Positions 1 to 7,170 of a stretch of DNA of 12,710 nt are shown here, one piece after another. Source of the DNA: Novosphingobium sp. (GTDB lineage Bacteria; Pseudomonadota; Alphaproteobacteria; Sphingomonadales; Sphingomonadaceae); NCBI GenBank assembly GCA_020853995.1, contig JADYXV010000144.1, positions 1-12,710 of the forward strand, given 5' to 3'. A program made the position numbers and the translations under genes. Position 1 is the first letter of the stretch, and each line of letters opens with the position of its first letter. Under the pieces are notes generated by a model, which was not told the origin of the DNA, made no database searches, and saw only the letters and a list, made by a program, of their open reading frames with translations.

Positions 1-643
1 AAGCGCCCTCGGTCATCCGCGTGCGCGCCGATGGGGCAAGAGCGTTTGCGGTAATGCCATAGCGGCCAAGTTCTGCTGCCTGAACAAGGGTCAGTGCGGC
101 TATCCCGCCCTTTGCCGTTGAATAGGCCGCCTGTGCAATGGAACCTTGCAGCCCGGCACCGGACGATGTGTTGATGATCCGCGCATCGGGATCGCGGCCT
201 TCCTTTTGCTTGCCCCGCCAATAGTTCACCGCATGGCGCGCAAGGCAGAAGTGGCCGCGCAAATGGACGTGCATGGTTGCGTCCCATTCGTCCAGCGTGG
301 CCGAAACGAACATCCGGTCGCGCACGATCCCGGCGTTGTTGACGATGACGTGAAGATCGCCAAACGCTGCCAGCGCGGCCTCAACCATGCGCCCTGCGGC
401 ATCCCAATCGGTGATGTCTTCGTAATTGGCGATGGCATTGCCGCCTGCCGCCCTGATTTCGTCAACCACGCGATCAGCCGCACTGGTATCGCGCCCGTCG
501 CCGCCCAGCGATGTGCCGATATCGTTGACCACGACGTTCGCGCCCTCGGCACCAAAGGCCAGCGCATAGGCGCGGCCAAGCCCGCCAGCTGCCCCCGTGA
601 TAATGACGGTGCGCGCGTCACAGATACCTTTGCTAGTGCCCAT
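1..643 (-). CDS. SDR oxidoreductase, MFE2/17beta-HSD4-like (3' part missing)
   Basis: This short-chain dehydrogenase/reductase is cut by the left window edge; 214 residues are visible. An NAD(P) glycine motif TGAAGGLG is at residues 16-23, an acidic residue follows beta2 (VVVNDIG, D41), NNAG is at 102-105, the catalytic Ser is in NTSSG (160-161), and the YSTAK motif supplies Tyr174 and Lys178. The VNDIG stretch with an extended loop and the NNAGIVRDRMF segment are typical of the hydroxyacyl-CoA dehydrogenase domain of MFE2 and of Rv3548c-type SDRs in steroid clusters. A role in oxidising a beta-hydroxyacyl-CoA or ring hydroxyl during ring C/D breakdown is therefore inferred. The ATG at 643 is preceded by GAAGG (653-657), which overlaps the stop codon of the upstream SnoaL-like gene, so translation is probably coupled. 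The catalytic set is complete; the exact substrate cannot be read from the sequence. Confidence 0.88.
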   Translation of the reverse strand, partial: MGTSKGICDARTVIITGAAGGLGRAYALAFGAEGANVVVNDIGTSLGGDGRDTSAADRVVDEIRAAGGNAIANYEDITDWDAAGRMVEAALAAFGDLHVIVNNAGIVRDRMFVSATLDEWDATMHVHLRGHFCLARHAVNYWRGKQKEGRDPDARIINTSSGAGLQGSIAQAAYSTAKGGIAALTLVQAAELGRYGITANALAPSARTRMTEGA

Positions 644-655
644 GTAACTTTGCCT

Positions 656-1096
656 TCAAGTTAAGGATTGCAGAGTGTGCGCGGAACTGTCGCCGACCAG
701 ATCGGTCTGGAGATATTCACGCTCGATAAAATGCCAGCCGTCCGCGTTTCGGGCCAACCGGTCACGGTATCGGCCACTGGCGACGATCTGGAGCGGATAG
801 CCGGGCGCGGCCTGAATGACGGTCCACTGTGACTGGCAGGTTGCCGTCCGGCCATCTGCGCCCAGTTCGATAATCGGGTTGGTTGTGATGTGCCGCGTCA
901 GCGGCTTTCCGCCATACAGCTTCACCCAGATGCGCCACATTGCAAGAATGGCCTCACGCCCGGTGATCCGCTGACCGCCCGCCAGCACGCTACCGTGATC
1001 AAACAGCGCGGCGGCACCATCAAAGTCGCCATCGTCGAACCGCATGGCATAAGTGTAAAGCAGGTTGGGGATGGCAATGGCCGGGTTTTCGTCCAT
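656..1096 (-). CDS. SnoaL/NTF2-like small protein of the steroid operon
   Basis: This 146-residue protein has the look of the SnoaL_4 / nuclear transport factor 2 cone fold. It has an N-terminal helix with YTYAMRFDDGDFDGAAALF (about 14-32), TGREAI, a TRHITTNP strand, and a C-terminal YRDRL...GWHFIEREY strand pair. Such domains form dimeric pockets used as isomerases, dehydratases or small-molecule binders; ketosteroid isomerase belongs to this superfamily, but no specific KSI active site could be recognised. The ATG at 1096 is chosen because it follows the natural end of the thiolase frame by 5 bases and has GAAAGG 11 bases upstream. An in-frame start at 1150 would add 18 residues lying inside the thiolase coding sequence. 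Its location between fadA6 and an SDR suggests a step in the same pathway, but the function is unknown. Confidence 0.85.
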   Translation of the reverse strand: MDENPAIAIPNLLYTYAMRFDDGDFDGAAALFDHGSVLAGGQRITGREAILAMWRIWVKLYGGKPLTRHITTNPIIELGADGRTATCQSQWTVIQAAPGYPLQIVASGRYRDRLARNADGWHFIEREYLQTDLVGDSSAHTLQSLT

Positions 1097-1101
1097 CGCC
1101 T

Positions 1102-2253
1102 TCAAAGCCTTTCGATGATCGTGACGTTGGCCTGGCCACCGCCTTCGCACATCGTCTGCAAACCCTAGCGGCCGCCGGTGCGTTCCAGCGCCCCCAGCAG
1201 CGTGGTCATCAACCGCGCGCCCGATGCGCCCAGCGGATGCCCCAGCGCAATCGCGCCGCCGTGAATGTTCACCTTGTCATGCGGGATGCCCAGTTCCTGC
1301 ATCCACGCCATCGGCACCGATGCAAAGGCTTCATTGCATTCGAACAGATCGATATCGGCCACGGTCATTCCGGCCTTGGCCAGCGCGTGTTGCGTGGCAG
1401 GGATCGGCGCGGTCAGCATCCACACCGGATCATCGGCGCGGACCGAAATGTGATGGATGCGCGCACGCGGACGCAAGCCATGCTCTTTCACCGCACGTTC
1501 GCTCGCCACCAGCAATGCTGCGGCGGCATCGCAGTTCTGGCTTGCCACGCCTGCGGTAATCACGCCGCCTTCCTGCACCGTGCGCAAGGCGGCTAGCCCT
1601 TCAGGCGTGGTGCCGGAGCGGATCGTCTCATCATGGGCAAGATCGCCCAGCGGGGCGATTTCATGCCTGAACCATCCCGCATCTGTCGCCGCTTGCGCGC
1701 GCTGGTGACTGGTATAGGCAAACGCCTCCATAGCCTCGCGCGTGATACCCCACTTGGCAGCAATCATCTCGGCTGAATTGATCTGGTTCAGCAGCCCGTC
1801 GCCATAGCGTTCACGCCAACCGACTGAACCAGTGAACGGATCGCCAAAGCCATAGGCCTCGCCCGCATACATCGCAGCGGAAATAGGTATGGCGTTCATC
1901 GATTGGCTGCCACCCGCCACGACCAGATCCTGCGTCCCGCTCATCACGCCTTGCGCGGCAAAGTGCAGCGCCTGCTGGCTTGATCCGCACTGGCGGTCAA
2001 TCGTGGTGCCCGGAACATGCTGCGGCAATCCTGCAACCAGCCACGCAGTGCGCCCGATGTCCCCTGCTTGCGGCCCGATGGTATCACAGCAGCCCCACAC
2101 CACGTCATCGACCAAATTGGCATCGATCCCGGTCCGCGCGATCAACGCCTTGATCGGATGCGCCCCCAGATCGGCAGGATGCACGCTGGCCAGACTGCCC
2201 TTCTTGCGCCCCACCGGCGAACGAACGGCATCAATGATATAAGCTTCAGGCAT
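1102..2253 (-). pseudogene. fadA6: FadA6-like steroid thiolase interrupted by in-frame amber codon
   Basis: This thiolase-family acyltransferase closely resembles mycobacterial FadA6, which cleaves a beta-ketoacyl-CoA late in steroid ring C/D breakdown. The frame opens MPEAYIIDAVRSPVG and contains the nucleophile Cys89 in DRQCGSSQQ, NEAF at 307-310, and His339 in GGAIALGHPLGASG. After Arg362 comes TAG (1165-1167). The same frame then reads GLQTMCEGGGQANVTIIERL and ends in TGA at 1102-1104. FadA6 relatives have Tyr at the TAG position, followed by nearly the same residues, so a 383-residue product is expected. The truncated 362-residue protein lacks the C-terminal catalytic Cys (position 369) and should be inactive. 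The ATG at 2253 overlaps the ipdE2 stop by 8 bases (ATGCCTGA); two start codons further upstream (2259, 2286) are possible but fit relatives less well. It could be a pseudogene, a sequencing error, or a read-through gene. Confidence 0.88.
1165..1167 (-). other. Premature in-frame TAG in fadA6
   Basis: On the minus strand the thiolase frame reads CGC TAG GGT TTG CAG at this point. A single base change from TAT or TAC (Tyr) would give TAG. The frame before and after is uninterrupted and conserved, and there is no length change, so this is a substitution rather than a frameshift. Confidence 0.9.
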
Positions 2254-3277
2254 GTTCATTCTCACGAGCAAAGGTCTGATCGGCACCTACCGGCTGCGAA
2301 AAGACGCGTGTGGCAATGCGGTTGCGGTGGAATGTCGGCGTGCCCCATGCCGCCTTCAGCGCAAGGGTGCGTTTCAGGAACAAATGGACGTCCACTTCCC
2401 ATGAATAGCCCATCGCGCCGTGCACCTGGATCGATGCGCGCGCAGCCTTTTCCGCCGCTTCAAGCGCGACGATCTTGGCGTGTGAAACCCGCGCACGCGA
2501 ATGCACGTCTGCATGGCCGATCCCGGCCGCAGCAGCCATCACGACAGGCCGGGCAAATTCAATCGCTGTTTGCGCGCTGGCAAGGTGGTGCTTCGCCGCC
2601 TGATAGGACCCGATGGGTTTGCCAAACTGCATCCGGTCCTTGGCATAGGCAACGGCCAGATCGACCGACCGCTGCGACAGCCCCAGCCCTTGTGCCGCCG
2701 CAAACAGCGCCGCCCGGTCCAGCGCCATGCCCCAATCAGCAGGGCCAAGGTCGTGCGCGTTGGTCTCATCCCATTCGATCCGGAACAAACGGCGCAGCGG
2801 ATCAATCGTTTCGGCAGGTGTCAACGCAACCTGATCGGGCGTTGCCAAAAAGGCGCGTCCATTCTTTTCAATCAGGATCGCAGTTGCAATGTCGGCATTG
2901 GCCACCACCGGGTTAATGGCAGGCGCAACCGCGATGATCGCCGAAGGATCACCCAGCGCCGGATGGTCTGGCGCAAGGCCTGCGAGCATCGGCGCACCCA
3001 CCCCTGCACTTTCCAGCAGCGGTTCTGGCAGCGCGACATAACCGGCCTCGATCGCGATCAACGCCAGATCAAGTTCGGCAAGGCCCATGCCACCAACGGC
3101 TTCGGGCAGCATCAGCAGGGTGAAACCGTTCTCGACGATCTGACCCCAGCGTGCGGCATCAAAGGCGGTGCCCTGCTCCATCATCTTGTGCCAGTGATCG
3201 GGCGTGCACGTATCGCCCAGCAGCGTCCGTGCGGTCTCTGCGAACATCAGCTGTTCGTCGGTGAGGGTGAAGTCCAT
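2246..3277 (-). CDS. ipdE2: Acyl-CoA dehydrogenase small subunit, IpdE2 (FadE33)-like
   Basis: This is a 343-residue acyl-CoA dehydrogenase homologue, shorter than the usual 380-400. It begins MDFTLTDEQLMFAETARTLL and keeps the C-terminal flavin/dimer motifs RMQFGKPIGSYQAAKH (215-230) and QVHGAMGYSWEVDVHLFLKR (284-303). The middle beta domain is reduced, as in the short partners of steroid-degrading FadE heteromers. The helix that holds the catalytic Glu in IVD-type enzymes reads MALDRAALF here, with Asp187 at that place. This suggests that the complete active site is carried by the neighbouring IpdE1. In actinobacteria IpdE1-IpdE2 forms an alpha2beta2 enzyme that dehydrogenates the linear acyl-CoA left after ring cleavage. 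The start has a strong GGAGG (3287-3291) 9 bases upstream; 17 bases separate it from ipdE1. The pairing with IpdE2 rather than another short FadE is inferred from neighbourhood and length. Confidence 0.85.
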   Translation of the reverse strand: MDFTLTDEQLMFAETARTLLGDTCTPDHWHKMMEQGTAFDAARWGQIVENGFTLLMLPEAVGGMGLAELDLALIAIEAGYVALPEPLLESAGVGAPMLAGLAPDHPALGDPSAIIAVAPAINPVVANADIATAILIEKNGRAFLATPDQVALTPAETIDPLRRLFRIEWDETNAHDLGPADWGMALDRAALFAAAQGLGLSQRSVDLAVAYAKDRMQFGKPIGSYQAAKHHLASAQTAIEFARPVVMAAAAGIGHADVHSRARVSHAKIVALEAAEKAARASIQVHGAMGYSWEVDVHLFLKRTLALKAAWGTPTFHRNRIATRVFSQPVGADQTFARENEHA

Positions 3278-3286
3278 GTCCTGCTC

Positions 3287-3291
3287 CCTCC
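3287..3291 (-). promoter_or_regulatory. Strong ribosome binding site of ipdE2
   Basis: The minus strand reads GGAGGGAGCAGGAC before the ATG at 3277. GGAGG lies 9 bases from the start, which fixes this start and allows independent initiation in the only 17-base gap between the two dehydrogenase genes. Confidence 0.7.
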
Positions 3292-3294
3292 GGT

Positions 3295-4440
3295 TCAGCG
3301 CGGCAGGCCGAGCATGCGCTCGGCAATGATGTTGCGCTGGATTTCGTTGGACCCGGCATAGATCGGCCCGGCCAGCGAAAAGATGTAATCATCAAGCCAT
3401 TCGTGCTCACCGGTTGGCGGCAGAAGTTCCGCATCCGCGCCCAGAATGGCCAGCGCGGTTTCGTGCAGATGGATATCCATCTCGGACCAGAAGATCTTGT
3501 TGGTTGATGCTTCGGCACCAATCTTTGCCCCGGCAATAAGGCGCGATGCGGTCTGGTAAATGTTCAGCGCATAGGCTTCTGCGTTCATGTGTGCGCGCAC
3601 CACCTCGGCTTCCAGTCCGGGATCGCATTGATCTTTGCGGCTTTGCCACAAGGCTGCCAGCGCGGCAGCGGCTTCCTGGAAACGCGCCGGACTGCGCAGC
3701 ATCAGGCCGCGTTCAAACCCGGCAGTCGCCATGCAGATATGCCAACCCTGCCCCTCATCGCCCAGCCGGTTGAAAGCAGGCACGCGCACGTTGTCGAGGA
3801 AGATTTCGGCAAAGCCTGCGTGGCCATTGATCTTGCGGATCGGGTTGCGCGTGACGCCCTCCTGATCCAGCCGGAAAAAGATCAGGCTCATGTCCTTGTG
3901 GCGTTCGCTGCCCGGTGCGCGGAACAGGCCGAAGGCCCAATCGGCAAAGGCCGCGCGGCTTGACCAGATCTTGTGCCCGTTGAGCACGTATTCATCGCCT
4001 TCCAACACCGCCGTGGCGCGCACGCCTGCAAGGTCTGATCCTGCCTGCGGTTCAGACCAGGCCTGCGCCCATATCTCTTCGCCACTTGCCATCGGCGGCA
4101 GGAAGCGCTGCTTCTGTTCGTGCGTGCCAAACTCCATCAGCGTTGGGCCAAGCAGGAAAATGCCGTTCTGATTGACCCGGCCCGGCGCACCGGCACGGTA
4201 ATATTCGTCCTCGAATATCAACCACTGGATCAGATCCAGCCCGCGCCCGCCGTATTCCCTTGGCCATGTCACCATGCCCCAATCGCCGCTTTTGAGCGTT
4301 GCTTCCCACGCGCGGTGAGCCTCGAACCCTTCACGCGATGCATCGAAGTGTTCCAGTTTGCCCTTGGGCACATGCGCCGCCAGCCAGCTGCGCACTTCGG
4401 CCCGGAAAGCGTTTTGTTCAGGAGTGTACGTCAGGTTCAT
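3295..4440 (-). CDS. ipdE1: Acyl-CoA dehydrogenase large subunit, IpdE1 (FadE30)-like
   Basis: This 381-residue acyl-CoA dehydrogenase is full length, with an N-terminal helical domain, the beta-domain motif WSEPQAGSDLAGV (128-140), NGHKIWSS (154-161), and the C-terminal IYAGSNEIQRNIIAERMLGL (360-379). The MCAD-type catalytic Glu position in IYEGT is Ala362 here. Instead Glu243 in AGFERGLM sits where IVD/LCAD carry their base, so it is the likely catalytic residue. The C-terminus and the WPREYGGRG segment match FadE30/IpdE1 of the KstR2 regulon, which with IpdE2 oxidises the acyl-CoA produced by IpdAB. The ATG at 4440 overlaps the echA20 stop by one base (TGATG), and no strong Shine-Dalgarno is visible, so translation is probably coupled. 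Family assignment is firm; the precise substrate is by analogy. Confidence 0.9.
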   Translation of the reverse strand: MNLTYTPEQNAFRAEVRSWLAAHVPKGKLEHFDASREGFEAHRAWEATLKSGDWGMVTWPREYGGRGLDLIQWLIFEDEYYRAGAPGRVNQNGIFLLGPTLMEFGTHEQKQRFLPPMASGEEIWAQAWSEPQAGSDLAGVRATAVLEGDEYVLNGHKIWSSRAAFADWAFGLFRAPGSERHKDMSLIFFRLDQEGVTRNPIRKINGHAGFAEIFLDNVRVPAFNRLGDEGQGWHICMATAGFERGLMLRSPARFQEAAAALAALWQSRKDQCDPGLEAEVVRAHMNAEAYALNIYQTASRLIAGAKIGAEASTNKIFWSEMDIHLHETALAILGADAELLPPTGEHEWLDDYIFSLAGPIYAGSNEIQRNIIAERMLGLPR

Positions 4441-5195
4441 CAGAACTTGGCCACCTTGCCGGTTTCCACAAAAGCGTCGCGCGCTTTCTGGCTGTCTTCG
4501 TGCATGTACATTTCCAGCGTGAAGCCCTGCTCCCAGCGATAGCCACGATCCACATCACGCGGCTCCAGCCCGTTCAGCGCCTCCTTCGCAATCACCAGCG
4601 CCTTGCGGCTTTTCGATGCGATGACGGCACAAAATGCGCGCGCTTCGCCCACAAGATCGGCGCGCGGGACCACTTTTTCGACCGCGCCCAGCCGATAGGC
4701 TTCGGCCGCAGGAATATTCCCGCCGGTAAAAAACGCCGCGCGGACTTTGTGCAGCGGCAACATCCGCGAAAGATGGCTTGCCCCGCCCATCGCGCCGCGA
4801 TCAACCTCGGGCAGCGAGAAGAACGCATCGTCCGCAGCGATAATCGTGTCAGACGCACCGCAAATGCCGATGCCGCCACCGATCACAAACTTGTGCGCAG
4901 CCACCACTACCGGCACTTCGGCATCGCGGATCGCCTTGAACGTCAGGTAGTTGCCGCGATTGAGCACCGTGATCCGTTCAGGATGCGCCTGCATCTCCTT
5001 GATATCCACCCCGCCGCAAAACCCGCGGGCGGTTTCGGCAGCGCGGATCATCACGCAGTTGACATCCGGATTGCTCGCCGCTGCTTTGATGATGGCGGGC
5101 AAGGACATCCACGTCTCGCTGTCAAACGCGTTGACCGGCGGCACATCAAACACGATCTCGGCAATGCGGTCGCGGATTTCGGTGGTTATGGGCAT
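4440..5195 (-). CDS. echA20: EchA20-like crotonase, steroid ring D hydrolase
   Basis: This crotonase-fold protein of 251 residues has the length of actinobacterial EchA20 and matches it over most of its length. The oxyanion-hole segments are GFCGGVDIKEM (58-68) and GGGIG (107-111). The first hydratase Glu (rat ECH Glu144 position) is Gly, while the second is kept as Glu130 in LPEVDRGAMGGASHLSR. This one-Glu pattern is also seen in EchA20, and the YRWEQGFTLEMY stretch (219-230) is a further family signature. In the published HIP pathway EchA20 (ScdN in Comamonas) hydrolyses a cyclic beta-keto CoA thioester and so opens ring D before IpdAB opens ring C. It starts 3 bases after the ipdC stop with GGGAA about 9 bases upstream. 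Family confidence is high. Confidence 0.9.
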   Translation of the reverse strand: MPITTEIRDRIAEIVFDVPPVNAFDSETWMSLPAIIKAAASNPDVNCVMIRAAETARGFCGGVDIKEMQAHPERITVLNRGNYLTFKAIRDAEVPVVVAAHKFVIGGGIGICGASDTIIAADDAFFSLPEVDRGAMGGASHLSRMLPLHKVRAAFFTGGNIPAAEAYRLGAVEKVVPRADLVGEARAFCAVIASKSRKALVIAKEALNGLEPRDVDRGYRWEQGFTLEMYMHEDSQKARDAFVETGKVAKF

Positions 5196-5198
5196 GAG

Positions 5199-6266
5199 TC
5201 AATTCCCGTTACAAAGCGCGGCAATGCTTGCCCGCGCCTGTGCTTCGATGGATTCCATAAGGTCGGCACACGTGGGCAGATCGCCCAACCTTCCGGCAAC
5301 AACGCCGGTTGCCATCAAACCTTGTTCGGCATCGCCAGACACGACCGCGCGCATGATCATCATCGGCGCGGCCGCTGCCATAATGGCTTGCGCCAGCGGC
5401 ATCTCGCCATGGGCAGTCATCGCACGGGCGCTGGCAATAACCTGCCCCACGCTCCAGCCATTCTGCCGCTTCATGGCAAGGCCAGCTTCCATCGCGCGCA
5501 GCCACATCGCCAGCTTGCCCGAAGCCTCGATCCGGCGGAGCAGCGGGTTCAGGATCATGCGCTGCGGCATGCCATCAACCTTGGTGGAAACCGCGATATC
5601 GCCGGTACCCGCCTTGACGTAGGCCGCCTTGGGCGCTTGCGGAACCGGGCTTTCGGCGGTCATCAGAAAGCGGGTTCCCATCGCAATACCCACAGCACCA
5701 TAAGCCAGCGCTGCGGCAAGGCCGCGCCCATCGCCAAAACCGCCTGCAGCCACCACGGGCACATCAACAGCGTCCAGCACCTGCGGCAACAGCACCGTGG
5801 TTGGCACAGCGCCGGTATGCCCGCCGCCCTCGCCGCCCTGCACCGTCACCATCTCGCAGCCAAGTTGCACCATCTTTTGCGCGTGTTTCACCGCACCGAC
5901 GGTGGGGATGCACAAGATACCTGCATCGCGAAATGCGCCGATCATCTTTGCATCCGGCCCGCGCCCGAAGCTGACCGCGCGTACACGGTCCTTGTTCGCC
6001 AAAATCGCCTGAACGATCTGATCGGCACCGGGCTGAAAACTGTGAAAATTCACCCCGAAATTGTGCGGTGTCAGATCACGCAGCCGGGCAATTTCCTCGC
6101 GCGCCTCGGCAGGCTGCATCACGGCGCAGGCCAAGAACCCGAACGCGCCTGCATTGCTGGATGCGGCCACCAGTTCAGGCTTGGCAACCCAGCCCATCGC
6201 GGTCTGGATCACCGGCAAACGGCATCCCAGACGCTTGGTCAAAACAGTGGCAAGTGCATCGCCCAT
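5199..6266 (-). CDS. ipdC: IpdC-like FMN oxidoreductase (nitronate monooxygenase fold)
   Basis: This 355-residue TIM-barrel flavoprotein is annotated generically as nitronate monooxygenase but matches IpdC (Rv3553; ScdK in Comamonas) along its length. It opens with PVIQTAMGWVA (18-28) and SSNAGAFGFLA (36-46). Phosphate/FMN-binding motifs are QGGEGGGHTG (143-152) and VVAAGGFGDGRG (171-182), followed by AMGTRFLMTAESPVP (195-209) and STKVDGMPQR (227-236). In HIP catabolism IpdC acts on a bicyclic CoA thioester in a flavin-dependent redox step that prepares ring D for EchA20. Its ATG shares a base with the TGA of the preceding crotonase gene (TGATG at 6264-6268), and echA20 follows after 3 bases. 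The order ipdA-ipdB-crotonase-ipdC-echA20 supports the assignment. A true nitronate monooxygenase is much less likely given this context. Confidence 0.9.
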   Translation of the reverse strand: MGDALATVLTKRLGCRLPVIQTAMGWVAKPELVAASSNAGAFGFLACAVMQPAEAREEIARLRDLTPHNFGVNFHSFQPGADQIVQAILANKDRVRAVSFGRGPDAKMIGAFRDAGILCIPTVGAVKHAQKMVQLGCEMVTVQGGEGGGHTGAVPTTVLLPQVLDAVDVPVVAAGGFGDGRGLAAALAYGAVGIAMGTRFLMTAESPVPQAPKAAYVKAGTGDIAVSTKVDGMPQRMILNPLLRRIEASGKLAMWLRAMEAGLAMKRQNGWSVGQVIASARAMTAHGEMPLAQAIMAAAAPMMIMRAVVSGDAEQGLMATGVVAGRLGDLPTCADLMESIEAQARASIAALCNGN

Positions 6267-7159
6267 CAGGATTGATCAGCCTTATTCGCCGCTGCAGCCG
6301 ATTTGCCACTGACGCCTGCAATCGAATTGCCGGTCACCAGGTCGTTCTGCGCATGGGCAAAGTGGTGCATGTGATACACCGCATCCATCGCTGCCCGCTT
6401 GCCGCGCAGTTCCTCGACGTGGTTCACCGCCTGCTTGGTCAGCCAGTTGCCTAGCCGGTTCTGCCCTGCCAGCTTTGTTGCCCAGACGGCCGTGGCGTCG
6501 CGCAGTTCCGCACGCGGCACCACTTTGTTGACCATGCCGAAATCATAGGCGCGCGCGGCGGGCATCCGTTCACCCAGCAGCAGGAATTCCTTGGCCACGC
6601 GCGGCGGCAGTTCATAGGCGTGGGCAAAATACTCAACGCCCGGAATGCCCATCAGCGGATTGACAGGATCCTGAAAGAACGCGTCTTCCGATGCGACGAT
6701 CAGATCGCATACCCATGCCAGCATCAACCCGCCCGCAATGCAGGCGCCCTGCACCATGGCAATGGTTGGCTTGGAGATGTCCCTCCAGCGACGGCACATG
6801 CCAAGGTACTGTTCCTGTTCACGCGTATATAGCAATTCGGCAGCGGGCTTGTTCGTGTGGGGCGGAAACATCAGCCGCTTGTCGAATTCATGATGAAGAT
6901 CGCGCCCCGGCGTGCCGATATCGTGGCCAGCCGAAAAGTGCTTGCCCTCGCCTGCCAGCACGATGCAGCGCACTGCGTCATCCTTGACCGCACGGCCAAA
7001 TGCATCGTCCAGCGCATACGTCATCTGCCCGTTCTGGGCATTGTTGAACTGCGGCCGGTTCATCGTGATCCACGCCACATTGTCGATCACTTCGTATCGG
7101 ACTGGCTCCTCCGTCTCGTAAACGATATCCACCTGTTTTGGTTCGACCAGATCTGTCAT
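6266..7159 (-). CDS. Divergent enoyl-CoA hydratase/isomerase-family protein of the HIP cluster
   Basis: This crotonase-family protein of 297 residues is about 40 longer than typical hydratases. It has an N-terminal extension, an insert around 86-112 rich in charged residues, and an Ala/Lys-rich tail. The oxyanion-hole motifs are present: HFSAGHDIG (74-82) and CIAGGLML (140-147). By my alignment, however, both hydratase glutamates are replaced: the Glu144 position is Met146 and the Glu164 position is Val166 in FFQDPVNPLMGIPG. Ordinary hydratase chemistry is therefore doubtful; a hydrolase, lyase or isomerase role is possible. It sits between ipdB and ipdC, so it probably acts on a CoA thioester of the ring C/D pathway. 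A counterpart of the Comamonas hydratase ScdY is possible but not shown. AGGAG (7167-7171), overlapping the ipdB stop, lies 7 bases before the ATG. Confidence 0.88.
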   Translation of the reverse strand: MTDLVEPKQVDIVYETEEPVRYEVIDNVAWITMNRPQFNNAQNGQMTYALDDAFGRAVKDDAVRCIVLAGEGKHFSAGHDIGTPGRDLHHEFDKRLMFPPHTNKPAAELLYTREQEQYLGMCRRWRDISKPTIAMVQGACIAGGLMLAWVCDLIVASEDAFFQDPVNPLMGIPGVEYFAHAYELPPRVAKEFLLLGERMPAARAYDFGMVNKVVPRAELRDATAVWATKLAGQNRLGNWLTKQAVNHVEELRGKRAAMDAVYHMHHFAHAQNDLVTGNSIAGVSGKSAAAANKADQS

Positions 7160-7170
7160 CGCGTCTCTCC

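Noticed and set aside
2017..3361. Two long plus-strand frames opposite fadA6 and ipdE2
   Set aside because: They are Arg/Pro/Gln-rich low-similarity translations opposite well-supported genes, and they overlap one another.
5199..6266. True nitronate monooxygenase
   Set aside because: The generic family name fits the fold, but the full-length similarity to IpdC and its place between HIP genes make a steroid CoA oxidoreductase far more likely.
4299..6275. Open frame of 658 codons on the plus strand
   Set aside because: It lies entirely antisense to ipdC, echA20 and the start of ipdE1, all of which have clear family motifs. The translation is rich in His, Arg and Ala with no recognisable domain, as expected for antisense of GC-rich genes.
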